DNA from: Photobacterium sp. Ph5 | GTDB taxonomy: Bacteria; Pseudomonadota; Gammaproteobacteria; Enterobacterales; Vibrionaceae | Assembly: GCF_022129445.1 (NCBI RefSeq) | Contig: NZ_JADQAQ010000015.1 | Span: 1-64,000 of the forward strand | Reading direction: 5' to 3' | Length of the DNA: 64,000 nt | Shown: in pieces, positions 44,380 through 52,939 of the stretch | Layout of the letters: the number at the start of each line of letters is the position of its first letter | Numbering within the stretch: the first letter of the stretch is position 1 | The notes under the pieces: model-generated | Seen by the model: only the letters and a program-made list of their open reading frames with translations | The model's database searches: none | Told to the model about the DNA's origin: nothing | Made by a program: the position numbers and the translations under genes

Positions 44380-44718
44380 CTAATAAGCATTAATATCACA
44401 CCCACATGAAATAAACTCATATTCTGTAGGACCAAATAACTTACATTCTTTTTTAAACAGTATAACATCAGAACCAACTGGACAAAAAACACTCGCCTTT
44501 ATAGGCACATTCACTTCTTTATCGCTGTCTTCAGGCACAACCTTTAACACTAATTTTCGTTCTCCAGTTTCAAATTTTGAGAACGTTTCTGTTACTTCAC
44601 CAACGACAGAGTCAATGTCATAAGTATTTTCACCAACAAAAAAAAGAGCCCCAGCCAAACCGGTAAAAGATAAAAACAAAAAAGCGACACATATCTTTTC
44701 TTTGCATAACTGGCTCAT
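44380..44718 (-). CDS. hypothetical membrane-anchored protein
   Basis: About 112 residues comprise a short Lys/Cys-containing N-terminus, one membrane helix (F-L-F-L-S-F-T-G-L-A-G-A-L-F-F) and a periplasmic beta-rich domain with cysteines near the end (C-G-C-D). TTG 44733 has an AGG closer upstream and could be the true start, while ATG 44718 is the better codon. No family is recognised. Confidence 0.5.
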   Translation of the reverse strand: MSQLCKEKICVAFLFLSFTGLAGALFFVGENTYDIDSVVGEVTETFSKFETGERKLVLKVVPEDSDKEVNVPIKASVFCPVGSDVILFKKECKLFGPTEYEFISCGCDINAY

Positions 44719-44948
44719 CAATCGTTTTAGCAAAATACCTAATCCTATAGCAAGCTCTCATTGAGCAACGCTCTATAATTTAGCATTTTAGAGCCCTTAA
44801 ATTAAGCCATTTTGTGAATAGGATCTTATAAAAAATGAAAACACATAATTTACACCATCAGAAATCATTAACAAAAAACGATTAACCTATTGTTATATAT
44901 ATACAATAAATAATCATGACATCAAATTGACACTATCTGACATAATGT

Positions 44949-46859
44949 TTACTTTTTTACTGGAAAATAAATAGTTTCACCCTCAGCTGTTAATATTTCT
45001 ATCACTTTAGGCGAACCATCTGATGCAAGATATAACTCTCCTATTGCACTGCGATTAACCAGTCGATGCGCTCCTGCAATATCTGGATCACGCTTTTCAA
45101 TCAGCAATTTCTTACGCTTGGTAAACCAGTTTAACGGTGAATGAGGGCTGTATAGTGTCCGATCCATCGCATCACAAAAGCGCAATAAACGATTAGGAAA
45201 TTCATTTTTTAAACCGCTACAGGTGATCTGATAAATATGAAATTTGCCTTTATGATTTCGAAACGTTATGTCGTAAGCAAAAGAATAATGAACATCACCC
45301 GATAGAATAATAAATTGGGTCGGTGTTTTGGTATGGGTAAAAATACTCAGTAGTGTATTGGCTGAGCCTGGATGCGCCATCCAGTTTTCAGCATCAACCA
45401 ATAGTGGCTGCCCTATCCATGTCATCATTCGTTGCAATGTTTCAATAAACTTTACACCGAACATTGGTGCAGCAGAAACAATAATCACTGCCGGTTCATG
45501 TAATAATTCCTGCTGAAACTCAATCATGGCTTCCCAATCCATTAACCCTGATGGACGGTTATCATTCGATTCTGAACGCCAACGTCGAGTACGCGTATCT
45601 AATACCACCATTTTAGGTGTGGTTGAAATGGTATAGTGCCAGTGCTCAAACTGATTTAACCGCGTAATAAATGCATCTTGTGTTTGATTACAGGGCTCAG
45701 CAAAGTAGTACTTGGCGTCATCAAGGAAAGGTTGTTCAAATTTTTCGGGAGCATTGCCCCACGCCTGACATAGCCAGTAGCTTATTAGTGCATTACCAAT
45801 AATTCGACGAGAAAATAAGTTATTAAACGCTGCGGTTTCCCAGCGACGATTAAGCATATAGTCATCCGTTACATCATGATCATCGAAAATCATATACGTC
45901 GGAATATGTGCAAACAAACGCTGAACTTGCGGCAGGCCTTGAACGAAATCATCCATAATATGGCTTTCTTGGCGCCATTGTTGCTGCCATTTAGGCGCAA
46001 TTTGCACCCCACCACAGGTGAAATTCCGCTTCGCAAAACGCTCACGATCAACCCAACCCCACAAAGTTGGTGACCATACCAGTAAATACATTGCAAAATA
46101 TTCACTAAAACTGATCAGATGATTTTCACATTCTCGCGAGCTAAAAATAGGCACCACACGCTCAGGCAATAATTTACCTAGCCATGTTTGCGTATCAATA
46201 TAGATCGGTAATAATTTATCTCGTCCATATAAATGATAAGGACTCTGATACAAAGCATCTGTATCTGCAATGCTAGACTGTTCAAACGTTTCAGTGGGTA
46301 AACCTAGCAGTTGGATCACTTGTTCAATCGCATCAAGTGTAGGTCCCGCAACATGATCAGCATAAATTTGATCACCACTCATCATTAATAAGCTTGGGCG
46401 TTCAAGAATGGGTTGCTCAGCCACTTTGCTATCTGCTACCACTAAGCTGTCTTTACTTGGGTAATGAGGGTTACGACAAGAGCCATGTAACACATAATCA
46501 GCTCTAGTGTTGATCACAATGCTAATCATGGATTCATTATCGTAGGTTAGTGACGGAATTAAATCGGTTAAAAGCCCTTGCTGGGTATCAAGCTGATAAG
46601 CAAGTGGAGTATTAACTGCAAATTCACCCTCAAACTGTGCGAGTACAACCCAAGCATGTTTACCGATTTGAATTTGATGTTCATCTGCAATAGTGGCTTG
46701 ATAACTAGGGGTATCATCACCTTGTTGATATAAGTAAAAAGTAGCATCCAATCGTTCCGTGGTCACAAACCATAGTACTAATTGCGTTGCTGTCGCTTTA
46801 CGTAAAATAGGACCGGCAATAATAAGTGGTAAGGATGATGCTGGTGCTTCTTTAGACAT
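44949..46859 (-). CDS. PhoD-like metallophosphatase, apparently cytoplasmic
   Basis: The 636-residue protein of the PhoD-like branch of metallophosphoesterases has metal-binding motifs L-H-G-S-C-R-N-P and M-M-S-G-D-Q-I-Y-A-D (residues about 155-165). I-F-D-D-H-D-V-T-D-D and the C-terminal L-S-G-D-V-H-Y-S-F complete the set. Classic PhoD is exported by Tat, but here the N-terminus (M-S-K-E-A-P-A-S-S-L) has no twin arginine or hydrophobic signal, so it should stay in the cytoplasm. The substrate is unknown. GAGAAG precedes the ATG. Confidence 0.87.
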   Translation of the reverse strand: MSKEAPASSLPLIIAGPILRKATATQLVLWFVTTERLDATFYLYQQGDDTPSYQATIADEHQIQIGKHAWVVLAQFEGEFAVNTPLAYQLDTQQGLLTDLIPSLTYDNESMISIVINTRADYVLHGSCRNPHYPSKDSLVVADSKVAEQPILERPSLLMMSGDQIYADHVAGPTLDAIEQVIQLLGLPTETFEQSSIADTDALYQSPYHLYGRDKLLPIYIDTQTWLGKLLPERVVPIFSSRECENHLISFSEYFAMYLLVWSPTLWGWVDRERFAKRNFTCGGVQIAPKWQQQWRQESHIMDDFVQGLPQVQRLFAHIPTYMIFDDHDVTDDYMLNRRWETAAFNNLFSRRIIGNALISYWLCQAWGNAPEKFEQPFLDDAKYYFAEPCNQTQDAFITRLNQFEHWHYTISTTPKMVVLDTRTRRWRSESNDNRPSGLMDWEAMIEFQQELLHEPAVIIVSAAPMFGVKFIETLQRMMTWIGQPLLVDAENWMAHPGSANTLLSIFTHTKTPTQFIILSGDVHYSFAYDITFRNHKGKFHIYQITCSGLKNEFPNRLLRFCDAMDRTLYSPHSPLNWFTKRKKLLIEKRDPDIAGAHRLVNRSAIGELYLASDGSPKVIEILTAEGETIYFPVKK

Positions 46860-46939
46860 TTACTTCTCAACTCGCGCGTAATAATTCAGTGTCACTCACT
46901 GCGATACCATCAAAACAACAATAGATAATCAGACTTAAC

Positions 46940-47818
46940 CTATTGAGTAAACATTTTCTTTAGTTCTTGCTGAATCCATTTTATAACGGGCCCTGTCGCT
47001 CGATCACGGCGTTTAACAACGCCCATTTCAATCCATTGCGAAGCGGGAATATTTTCCATCGACAGTTTTACAACACCTTCGGAGAAAAAGTCATACGTAA
47101 AAACATGATCAGGCACAAATGCCCAACCCATGTTTCTCAATACAAACGAAGTGATTGAATAGTAGCTGTCAATTTGCCAATAATTAGCTGATAACGCTTC
47201 ACTGTGATGGCGTCCACTTCGATCGCAAATTAATAACTGACGATGCTGGCTTAATTGCTGCACGGTAGGTGCTGAAATTTGCACTAACGGATGATTTTTA
47301 CCCACAATCAGTGATGAGTTAAATTCACAAATAGGTGTGAATTCTAAGCTACTTGGCAAAGTTTTACTGAAAAATAAAATACCGATATCTGCCATTTTTT
47401 CATCGACACGGGTCGCTATATCATCTTTCGAGCCATTAATAATGGTTAATTTCAATAATGGAAATGTCTCAGAAACACGTTGAAAGAAATCTTCAAAAGC
47501 GGTTAATGGCGATGCCTCATCCATTGCGATAGTCAGGGTAACTTCTTCGCCTTGCGTTAACGTCAATGCCCGAGATTGTAACCGTTCACATTGGGCTAAT
47601 ACGACCTTTGCCTCTTCATACATTTGCTGACCTTCTGGAGTCAGGATCGGTAATCTTGCACTTCGATCGAATAATTCAAACCCTAAATCTGCTTCTAGGT
47701 TACTAATTGCAGTGCTGATCCGTGACTGTGCTTTTCCTAACCGCCGAGCGGCTGCCGAAAAAGAGCCTTGTTGTACTGAAATAACAAAAGCATTGAGTTG
47801 ATCTAATGTCCAATCCAT
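46940..47818 (-). CDS. LysR-type regulator beside the MATE gene
   Basis: The 292-residue LysR protein starts M-D-W-T-L-D-Q-L-N-A-F-V. Its helix-turn-helix is S-F-S-A-A-A-R-R-L-G-K-A-Q-S-R-I-S-T-A-I near residues 19-38. ATG 47818 is the family-typical start, and an in-frame extension of 89 codons upstream runs into the MATE gene and is rejected. The divergent layout suggests control of the efflux gene. The 6-3-6 palindrome AGATAT-ATA-ATATCT at 47841-47855 is a possible binding site. Confidence 0.87.
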   Translation of the reverse strand: MDWTLDQLNAFVISVQQGSFSAAARRLGKAQSRISTAISNLEADLGFELFDRSARLPILTPEGQQMYEEAKVVLAQCERLQSRALTLTQGEEVTLTIAMDEASPLTAFEDFFQRVSETFPLLKLTIINGSKDDIATRVDEKMADIGILFFSKTLPSSLEFTPICEFNSSLIVGKNHPLVQISAPTVQQLSQHRQLLICDRSGRHHSEALSANYWQIDSYYSITSFVLRNMGWAFVPDHVFTYDFFSEGVVKLSMENIPASQWIEMGVVKRRDRATGPVIKWIQQELKKMFTQ

Positions 47819-47926
47819 AAAATCAATCCATCCGATAATCAGATATATAATATCTTTGAGCAATCTAATATTCGGAGATAATACAGTGATTCCCACCAAC
47901 TGAATAGTCTGTGGGTAGACCATTTT

Positions 47927-49315
47927 ATGAGAATATTTATGCACAGTAATGAACCGATGCCGTCGTCGAGCAATATATCTAAAAATTTTTGGCGTTATAC
48001 CATCCCTTCTATTGCGGCAATGATGGTTAATGGACTCTATCAAATTGTTGATGGGATCTTTGTTGGTCACTACGTTGGCTACCAAGGCTTAGCCGCAATT
48101 AATATGGCATGGCCGATAACATTCGTATTATCAGGTTTAGGCTTGATGATTGGTATTGGTAGCGGGACGCTAATTTCAATCGCCCGCGGTGAGCAAAATC
48201 AGCTTAATGCTCAGCGCGCTTTTCATACCGGTTTGATCCTAACTTTTATTATTAGCTGCCTTTCATTTGCTGCGTTTACATTTTTTGGCGACTATTTTTT
48301 ACAACTTCAAGGTGCCCAACAAAACATTAAGCACCTTGCTTTAGACTATGTTTCTACTTTTGGTAATGCTGCCTTTATTACTGTCTTAGCAGGCGCAATG
48401 CCAATGTTGATCCGAAATGATGACAGCCCGAAAATCGCAACAACGTTATTAGTAATAGGCGCACTGACCAATATTCTTCTTGATTATGTGTTTTTGGGGT
48501 TAATGGGTTGGGAATTAAAAGGTGCCGCAATTGCAACGTTGATCGCACAAGGTATTACCTGTGTTGGTGGCTTAATCTACTTTTGCTCTCAATACTCAAC
48601 TTTAAAGCTAAAAGTTTCACTGCCTGATTTTTCATTGTCAGAAAGTAAAAAGATCATGGTGCTAGGCTCTTCAGCACTGATCATGTACCTCTATGGTAGT
48701 TTTGTTGTCGCATTACACAATTATCAATTCATGATATATGGCACAGAATTAACCGTTGGCGCTTTTGCTATTGTCGGCTACATGATGACAATGTACTACT
48801 TGGTAGCAGAAGGTATTGGTGAAGGTTTACAACCACCAGTGAGTTACTACTACGGGGCGAAACAACCTCAACATATACGACAAACATTAATTTTAGCAAT
48901 GAAAACGACGGTGATTGCTGGTATCGCTTGGTTCTTGTTACTGACGAGCTTCCCATCAACCTTGATCAGTTTGTTTAATAGCAGCAACAGCGCACTGACG
49001 TTAGAGGCGACCCAAGGTATTCGTTTACACCTATTTGCAATGTTTTTAGATGGCTTTATTGTCTTGGCTACAATGTACTTTATGTCAGTGAATCAAGCGT
49101 CAAAAGCATTGGTAATTTCAATTAGTAACATGCTAATACAACTGCCGTTTTTGTATTTCTTGCCGAAATTACTTGGCGTTGTCGGTGTATGGCTAACCAT
49201 GCCAGTATCTACTATGGTATTGAGCTGTATTGTTGCGGTTATTGTTTGGCGTGATATCAATAAGCGTTGTAAGCCACTCAATTCACTTGATAATCAAGAT
49301 CCCTTAATCGATTAA
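47927..49315 (+). CDS. MATE-family efflux transporter (MepA-like)
   Basis: This is a cation-coupled exporter of drugs and other cationic compounds. The 462-residue protein has 12 helices and an N-terminal P-S-I-A-A-M-M-V-N-G-L-Y-Q-I-V-D-G-I-F-V-G signature of the MepA/DinF-like branch. A second matching half starts near residue 240. The start is unclear: ATG 47927 and ATG 47939 both lack a strong ribosome site. It is divergent from a LysR gene that probably regulates it. Confidence 0.9.
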   Translation: MRIFMHSNEPMPSSSNISKNFWRYTIPSIAAMMVNGLYQIVDGIFVGHYVGYQGLAAINMAWPITFVLSGLGLMIGIGSGTLISIARGEQNQLNAQRAFHTGLILTFIISCLSFAAFTFFGDYFLQLQGAQQNIKHLALDYVSTFGNAAFITVLAGAMPMLIRNDDSPKIATTLLVIGALTNILLDYVFLGLMGWELKGAAIATLIAQGITCVGGLIYFCSQYSTLKLKVSLPDFSLSESKKIMVLGSSALIMYLYGSFVVALHNYQFMIYGTELTVGAFAIVGYMMTMYYLVAEGIGEGLQPPVSYYYGAKQPQHIRQTLILAMKTTVIAGIAWFLLLTSFPSTLISLFNSSNSALTLEATQGIRLHLFAMFLDGFIVLATMYFMSVNQASKALVISISNMLIQLPFLYFLPKLLGVVGVWLTMPVSTMVLSCIVAVIVWRDINKRCKPLNSLDNQDPLID

Positions 49316-49336
49316 TTAGTAAGTAATCGCCAATAA

Positions 49337-49373
49337 AAAACGCATCAGATCGATAACCGCTCTGATGCGTTTT
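49337..49373. terminator. bidirectional terminator after the MATE gene
   Basis: A 13-base perfect stem (AAAACGCATCAGA with its complement) has an 11-base loop and a TTTTATTTTT tail on the plus strand. It lies between the MATE gene and the convergent esterase gene. Confidence 0.85.
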
Positions 49374-49413
49374 ATTTTTAACTACAAATTTTTAAACCCA
49401 TTTAAGGTTAGAT

Positions 49414-50073
49414 TTAAGATAGTGTTTGTTTTATCCATGCTGAAATATCTTCAATTTGAGGCATGCAAACCTGATGCTCCATTGGGTATGTACGCCAGTG
49501 CGGTTTAAATCCCGCTTTAATGACATCATCTCGTGCCATTTCACCTAATTTCGGAATAACAACGGGATCATAAGATCCATGCATAATTTCAATCGGCATA
49601 TTACGATTCACATCGCTATATTGGATGATCTCTGCGGTTGGGAAATAGGTTGATAACGCTAATATTCCCGCTAATGGCTTGGAATAGCTTAATCCTGCTT
49701 GATAAACTACTGCACCACCTTGTGAAAATCCTGCAAGAATAATACGTTCAGAAGGAATGCCACGACTAATTTCACGCTCAACAAGATCTATTACCTTTTG
49801 AGCTGATTCCATCAGTTGTGTTTCATTAATTTTACGAGATGTATCTAATGAAATAATGTCATACCATGCTGGCATTAAGGCATTACCATTAATGGTGACA
49901 TTCAACGTCGGTGAATGAGGAAATATAAAACGTATTGGCGATGTTTCTTCTAACTGTAAATGCGGTAATAAAGCCTCAAAATCATGGCCATTTGAGCCTA
50001 AACCATGTAACCAAATAACACTGGCTGTCGCGGGAACACTAGGTTCTATTTCAACACTCGCTAAATAATCCAT
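49414..50073 (-). CDS. alpha/beta-hydrolase carboxylesterase
   Basis: The 219-residue esterase of the phospholipase/carboxylesterase family has nucleophile Ser117 in G-F-S-Q-G-G-A, acid Asp169 in Y-D-P-V-V and His200 in M-E-H-Q-V. The oxyanion motif L-H-G-L-G-S-N-G is near 22-29. ATG 50073 has AGGATAGGAAA directly upstream. A longer frame would add 10 polar residues. It is last in the regulator-kinase-binding protein operon, 38 bases after the binding protein gene. The physiological ester is unknown. Confidence 0.9.
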   Translation of the reverse strand: MDYLASVEIEPSVPATASVIWLHGLGSNGHDFEALLPHLQLEETSPIRFIFPHSPTLNVTINGNALMPAWYDIISLDTSRKINETQLMESAQKVIDLVEREISRGIPSERIILAGFSQGGAVVYQAGLSYSKPLAGILALSTYFPTAEIIQYSDVNRNMPIEIMHGSYDPVVIPKLGEMARDDVIKAGFKPHWRTYPMEHQVCMPQIEDISAWIKQTLS

Positions 50074-50111
50074 TTTCCTATCCTTATTCTTTTCCAAATA
50101 CATACGTCTTA

Positions 50112-51383
50112 TTACATTGCTGATTTTACTGCGCGAGATAAGCGAACAGCTGCCAATTTTGGATCCGCGCTTGGATCATCAAAGAAACGACTTACAACAT
50201 CAATGATTGCACTTTGAACATCACTGGATGTCGCTAAATTATGTGAAAAACTGGGGACAAGTGCATTGTTTTTTGCTGCAAACTTAAATGCTTTCATTGA
50301 GGCTAATGAACAAGCGTCAAAACCCTTTAACGATACATCCTGACGGATCGGGATCGAACCTTTATCTAAACTAAACTCTCGTTGAAATGGCTTAGTTAAG
50401 AGTATTTGCGCTAAATCTTGTTGAGCTTTTTCATCTTCTTTATTACTTTTTAATTTAAAAAAAGTAATAGTATCAAGGTTATAAGAAAACATACCGTGTG
50501 TTCCCGGCACTGGTACACATAAATAATCTTTACCTGCGACTTTGTGCTCGCTAGTAAACTCACCTTTTGCCCAATCTCCCATTATTTGCATTGCGGCCTG
50601 ATCATGCATCAGCATTTCGGTTGCTTGGTTCCAACGACGCCCTTTTGCATTTGGATCTATATACTCTCGCATTTTTTTGAACTGACGAAAAACCTCAACC
50701 ATTTTATCGCTACTAAGTTCGGTTAAATCTAAATCAACAAACGCTTTCGCATAATCTTGTGCACCCAGTACGCTTAGCGCCACCGCTTCGAACAAAGTCG
50801 CATCTTGCCAAGACTCCCCACCATGAGCTAATGGGATATAACCTGCCGCTTTGATTTTGTCAGCCGCCACATAAAACTCAGCTAAGGTTGTGGGGACTTT
50901 TGCGCCTGCAAGTTTAAAGATATGTGGATTGATCCATAACCAATTAACCCGATGTAATGTTACAGGTACAGCCACATAATGACCGTCATATTTTATCAAT
51001 TGAAGATCATTAACGATTTGCTCAACTTCAGGTAACAACACGTTTTCCCAGTGCTCTTGTTCTGCAACCTTATTAAGTGATGTCAGAAAACCTAAGCGTC
51101 CCCACTCTTGAATGTCTTGTCCTTTTAACTGTGCCGCTGTAGGTGGATTCCCCGATATTGCGCGCATTTTTAACACTGTCATCGCACTTTGACCACCACC
51201 ACCAGCAATGGCGAAATCTTTCCAGTGATGCCCTTTCGCTTCCATTTTATCTTTTAAAACTTGAACCGCTTTAGATTCGCCTTTTGATGTCCACCAATGC
51301 AATACTTCAACAGTTCCCTCTGCGAAAGTTGGCTGACACACAAAAAGCAATAAGGCAGAAAGACTCCATTGCTTGATATTCAT
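50112..51383 (-). CDS. orphan sugar-binding protein (GtsA-like)
   Basis: This periplasmic solute-binding protein of an ABC sugar system is here encoded without its permease or ATPase. The 423 residues have a signal peptide ending near T-F-A (about residue 21), then V-E-V-L-H-W-W-T-S-K-G-E, the mark of the glucose/mannose-binding GtsA type. Trp residues and the G-G-G-G-Q-S-A motif are near residue 60. ATG 51383 has GAGGTGAAA upstream. It lies 25 bases after the kinase stop, so it is in the same operon as a GtrS/GltR-like two-component pair. It may feed a distant transporter or act as co-sensor for the kinase. Confidence 0.85.
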   Translation of the reverse strand: MNIKQWSLSALLLFVCQPTFAEGTVEVLHWWTSKGESKAVQVLKDKMEAKGHHWKDFAIAGGGGQSAMTVLKMRAISGNPPTAAQLKGQDIQEWGRLGFLTSLNKVAEQEHWENVLLPEVEQIVNDLQLIKYDGHYVAVPVTLHRVNWLWINPHIFKLAGAKVPTTLAEFYVAADKIKAAGYIPLAHGGESWQDATLFEAVALSVLGAQDYAKAFVDLDLTELSSDKMVEVFRQFKKMREYIDPNAKGRRWNQATEMLMHDQAAMQIMGDWAKGEFTSEHKVAGKDYLCVPVPGTHGMFSYNLDTITFFKLKSNKEDEKAQQDLAQILLTKPFQREFSLDKGSIPIRQDVSLKGFDACSLASMKAFKFAAKNNALVPSFSHNLATSSDVQSAIIDVVSRFFDDPSADPKLAAVRLSRAVKSAM

Positions 51384-51408
51384 TTTCACCTCAGAACTCA
51401 CAATAGCG

Positions 51409-52854
51409 TTAGGCATTTTTTAATAATCGAGGAAGTACAACAGTCACCAACAACCCACCTTTAATCGAATTTTTAATAGTTAACTGACCACCATGGGCAC
51501 GTACGATATTGCGCGCAATCCCCATTCCAAGTCCATGTCCTGTATTATCGGTTGCTAAACGAACATAGGGTTCAAACACAGTTTTTAATTTTGTATCAGG
51601 GATCCCTTGCCCTTTATCACTAATGGTGATGATCAACTTATCCGTACTATCAATAACATTAACCGTCACACTGTGTCCGTATTTCACACCATTATCAATT
51701 AAGTTACTTAAACAACGTTTTAAGGCTAACGGTTTTGCCATAATCGGCAAAATAGGATGTTGAGGTAAACGAACTTTTGTATCTTTATGATTATGATGTT
51801 CAGCAATACTATTTAGTAACTGTGCAACATCAATAGTCACCAAGTTTTCGTGTAAATCAGTATCTTTCACACATTGCAATGCCCCTTTCACCATGATTTC
51901 GAGTTCATCTAAATCGTGATTAAATTTATCTATTTTTTCATCATCATCAATCAATTCTGCACGTAACCGTAAGCGAGTGATCGGTGTTTTTAAATCGTGA
52001 GATATAGAAGAAAACAGTTGCTCACGATCTTCAATATACTTTCTTAAACGCAGTTGCATCCGGTTAAATGCATGCGTTGCCATCACCAACTCACTCGCCC
52101 CTTGTTCTTTTAATGGCGGCTGATAAATATCAAGACTTAATGCGTTAGCAGCATCTGCCAACTGTTTTAATGGTCGTGTTTGTCGCCTTACCATGATGTA
52201 AGTGAACAGCAGTAATAAAATAGTACTAAAGGTTAGGTATATAATTTGCTGACGTGTAATGATCTCATCTTTTAGCATCATGTAAGGGGCGGGTAATAAC
52301 GCTGCAATATATAACCACTGATTTTTATCAAGTTCTATTTGCACCACTAATATAGGTGGGTTAAGCGGCTCTAGGCTTAACGTGTTATGTACCCAAGAAC
52401 GCGGGAGATCCGACAGCAAAATATCATTTTTTAAGACATGCAGCGTTTCTGGACGTGAAAACTCAACATGAATATTACTAAGGGTAGGTAATTTTTCATG
52501 TAACACTGTTTTAAAAACCGATACCGCCATTTCTTTTTGTTCAGTATTTTTGATCGGCTTAATCTTGATCTCTTGCTCATTAAATGACACAAAAAAACGT
52601 GTTCCACCCATATTTCGAAGCTGTTCAAGCACAATATGGCGATATTCTAGCGGTAATGATTGGAAGAAATTCACTGTTGATGCAAACATGGTTGCCATGC
52701 TCGCTGAAGTTGATTGTAGTCCCTCTAAATCTCGTTTTTTAGATTGGGTGTACCAAATGCCTGTTGCAATCATTTGCGCAAGAAAGACGGCTAATAAGGT
52801 TAACCATAATGTTCTTGAAACCAATGACTTAGGCCACAATGACTTCCAGTTCAT
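51409..52854 (-). CDS. sensor histidine kinase (GtrS/EnvZ-type)
   Basis: The 481-residue inner-membrane kinase has a first helix (about residues 15-33), a periplasmic sensor domain (34-200) and a second helix (203-222). HAMP (to about 275) and HisKA with phospho-acceptor His286 (S-S-I-S-H-D-L-K-T-P) follow. The HATPase domain carries N-L-I-D-N-G-V-K-Y-G, D-K-G-Q-G-I-P and G-L-G-M-G-I-A motifs. ATG 52854 matches the family start. An 18-residue upstream extension is rejected. In Pseudomonas the similar GtrS/GltR pair controls glucose uptake and sits beside gtsABCD. Here a GtsA-like gene follows. A terminator lies between it and its response regulator. Confidence 0.9.
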   Translation of the reverse strand: MNWKSLWPKSLVSRTLWLTLLAVFLAQMIATGIWYTQSKKRDLEGLQSTSASMATMFASTVNFFQSLPLEYRHIVLEQLRNMGGTRFFVSFNEQEIKIKPIKNTEQKEMAVSVFKTVLHEKLPTLSNIHVEFSRPETLHVLKNDILLSDLPRSWVHNTLSLEPLNPPILVVQIELDKNQWLYIAALLPAPYMMLKDEIITRQQIIYLTFSTILLLLFTYIMVRRQTRPLKQLADAANALSLDIYQPPLKEQGASELVMATHAFNRMQLRLRKYIEDREQLFSSISHDLKTPITRLRLRAELIDDDEKIDKFNHDLDELEIMVKGALQCVKDTDLHENLVTIDVAQLLNSIAEHHNHKDTKVRLPQHPILPIMAKPLALKRCLSNLIDNGVKYGHSVTVNVIDSTDKLIITISDKGQGIPDTKLKTVFEPYVRLATDNTGHGLGMGIARNIVRAHGGQLTIKNSIKGGLLVTVVLPRLLKNA

Positions 52855-52857
52855 AAT

Positions 52858-52877
52858 TTGATATTTACCTATATCAA
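52858..52877 (-). promoter_or_regulatory. hairpin presenting the kinase ribosome site
   Basis: On the minus strand a 7-base perfect stem (TTGATAT with ATATCAA) holds the loop AGGTAA, which contains the only candidate ribosome site of the kinase gene. It lies four bases before the ATG. It could tune kinase translation. Confidence 0.45.
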
Positions 52878-52883
52878 GATAAT

Positions 52884-52910
52884 AAAAAAGTGTGGCTATC
52901 AGCCACACTT
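52884..52910 (-). terminator. intrinsic terminator between response regulator and kinase genes
   Basis: On the minus strand AAGTGTGGCT pairs perfectly with AGCCACACTT around a 3-base loop and is followed by TTTTATTATC. It lies 29 bases after the regulator stop and about 34 bases before the kinase start. It would make the regulator more abundant than kinase and binding protein unless read through. Confidence 0.8.
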
Positions 52911-52939
52911 AGTCTTGTTCATCTATAATGTTGCTAACT

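Noticed and set aside
47819-48085. 89-codon N-terminal extension of the LysR protein beside the MATE gene
   Set aside because: It overlaps the MATE gene and adds residues before the normal LysR start M-D-W-T-L-D.
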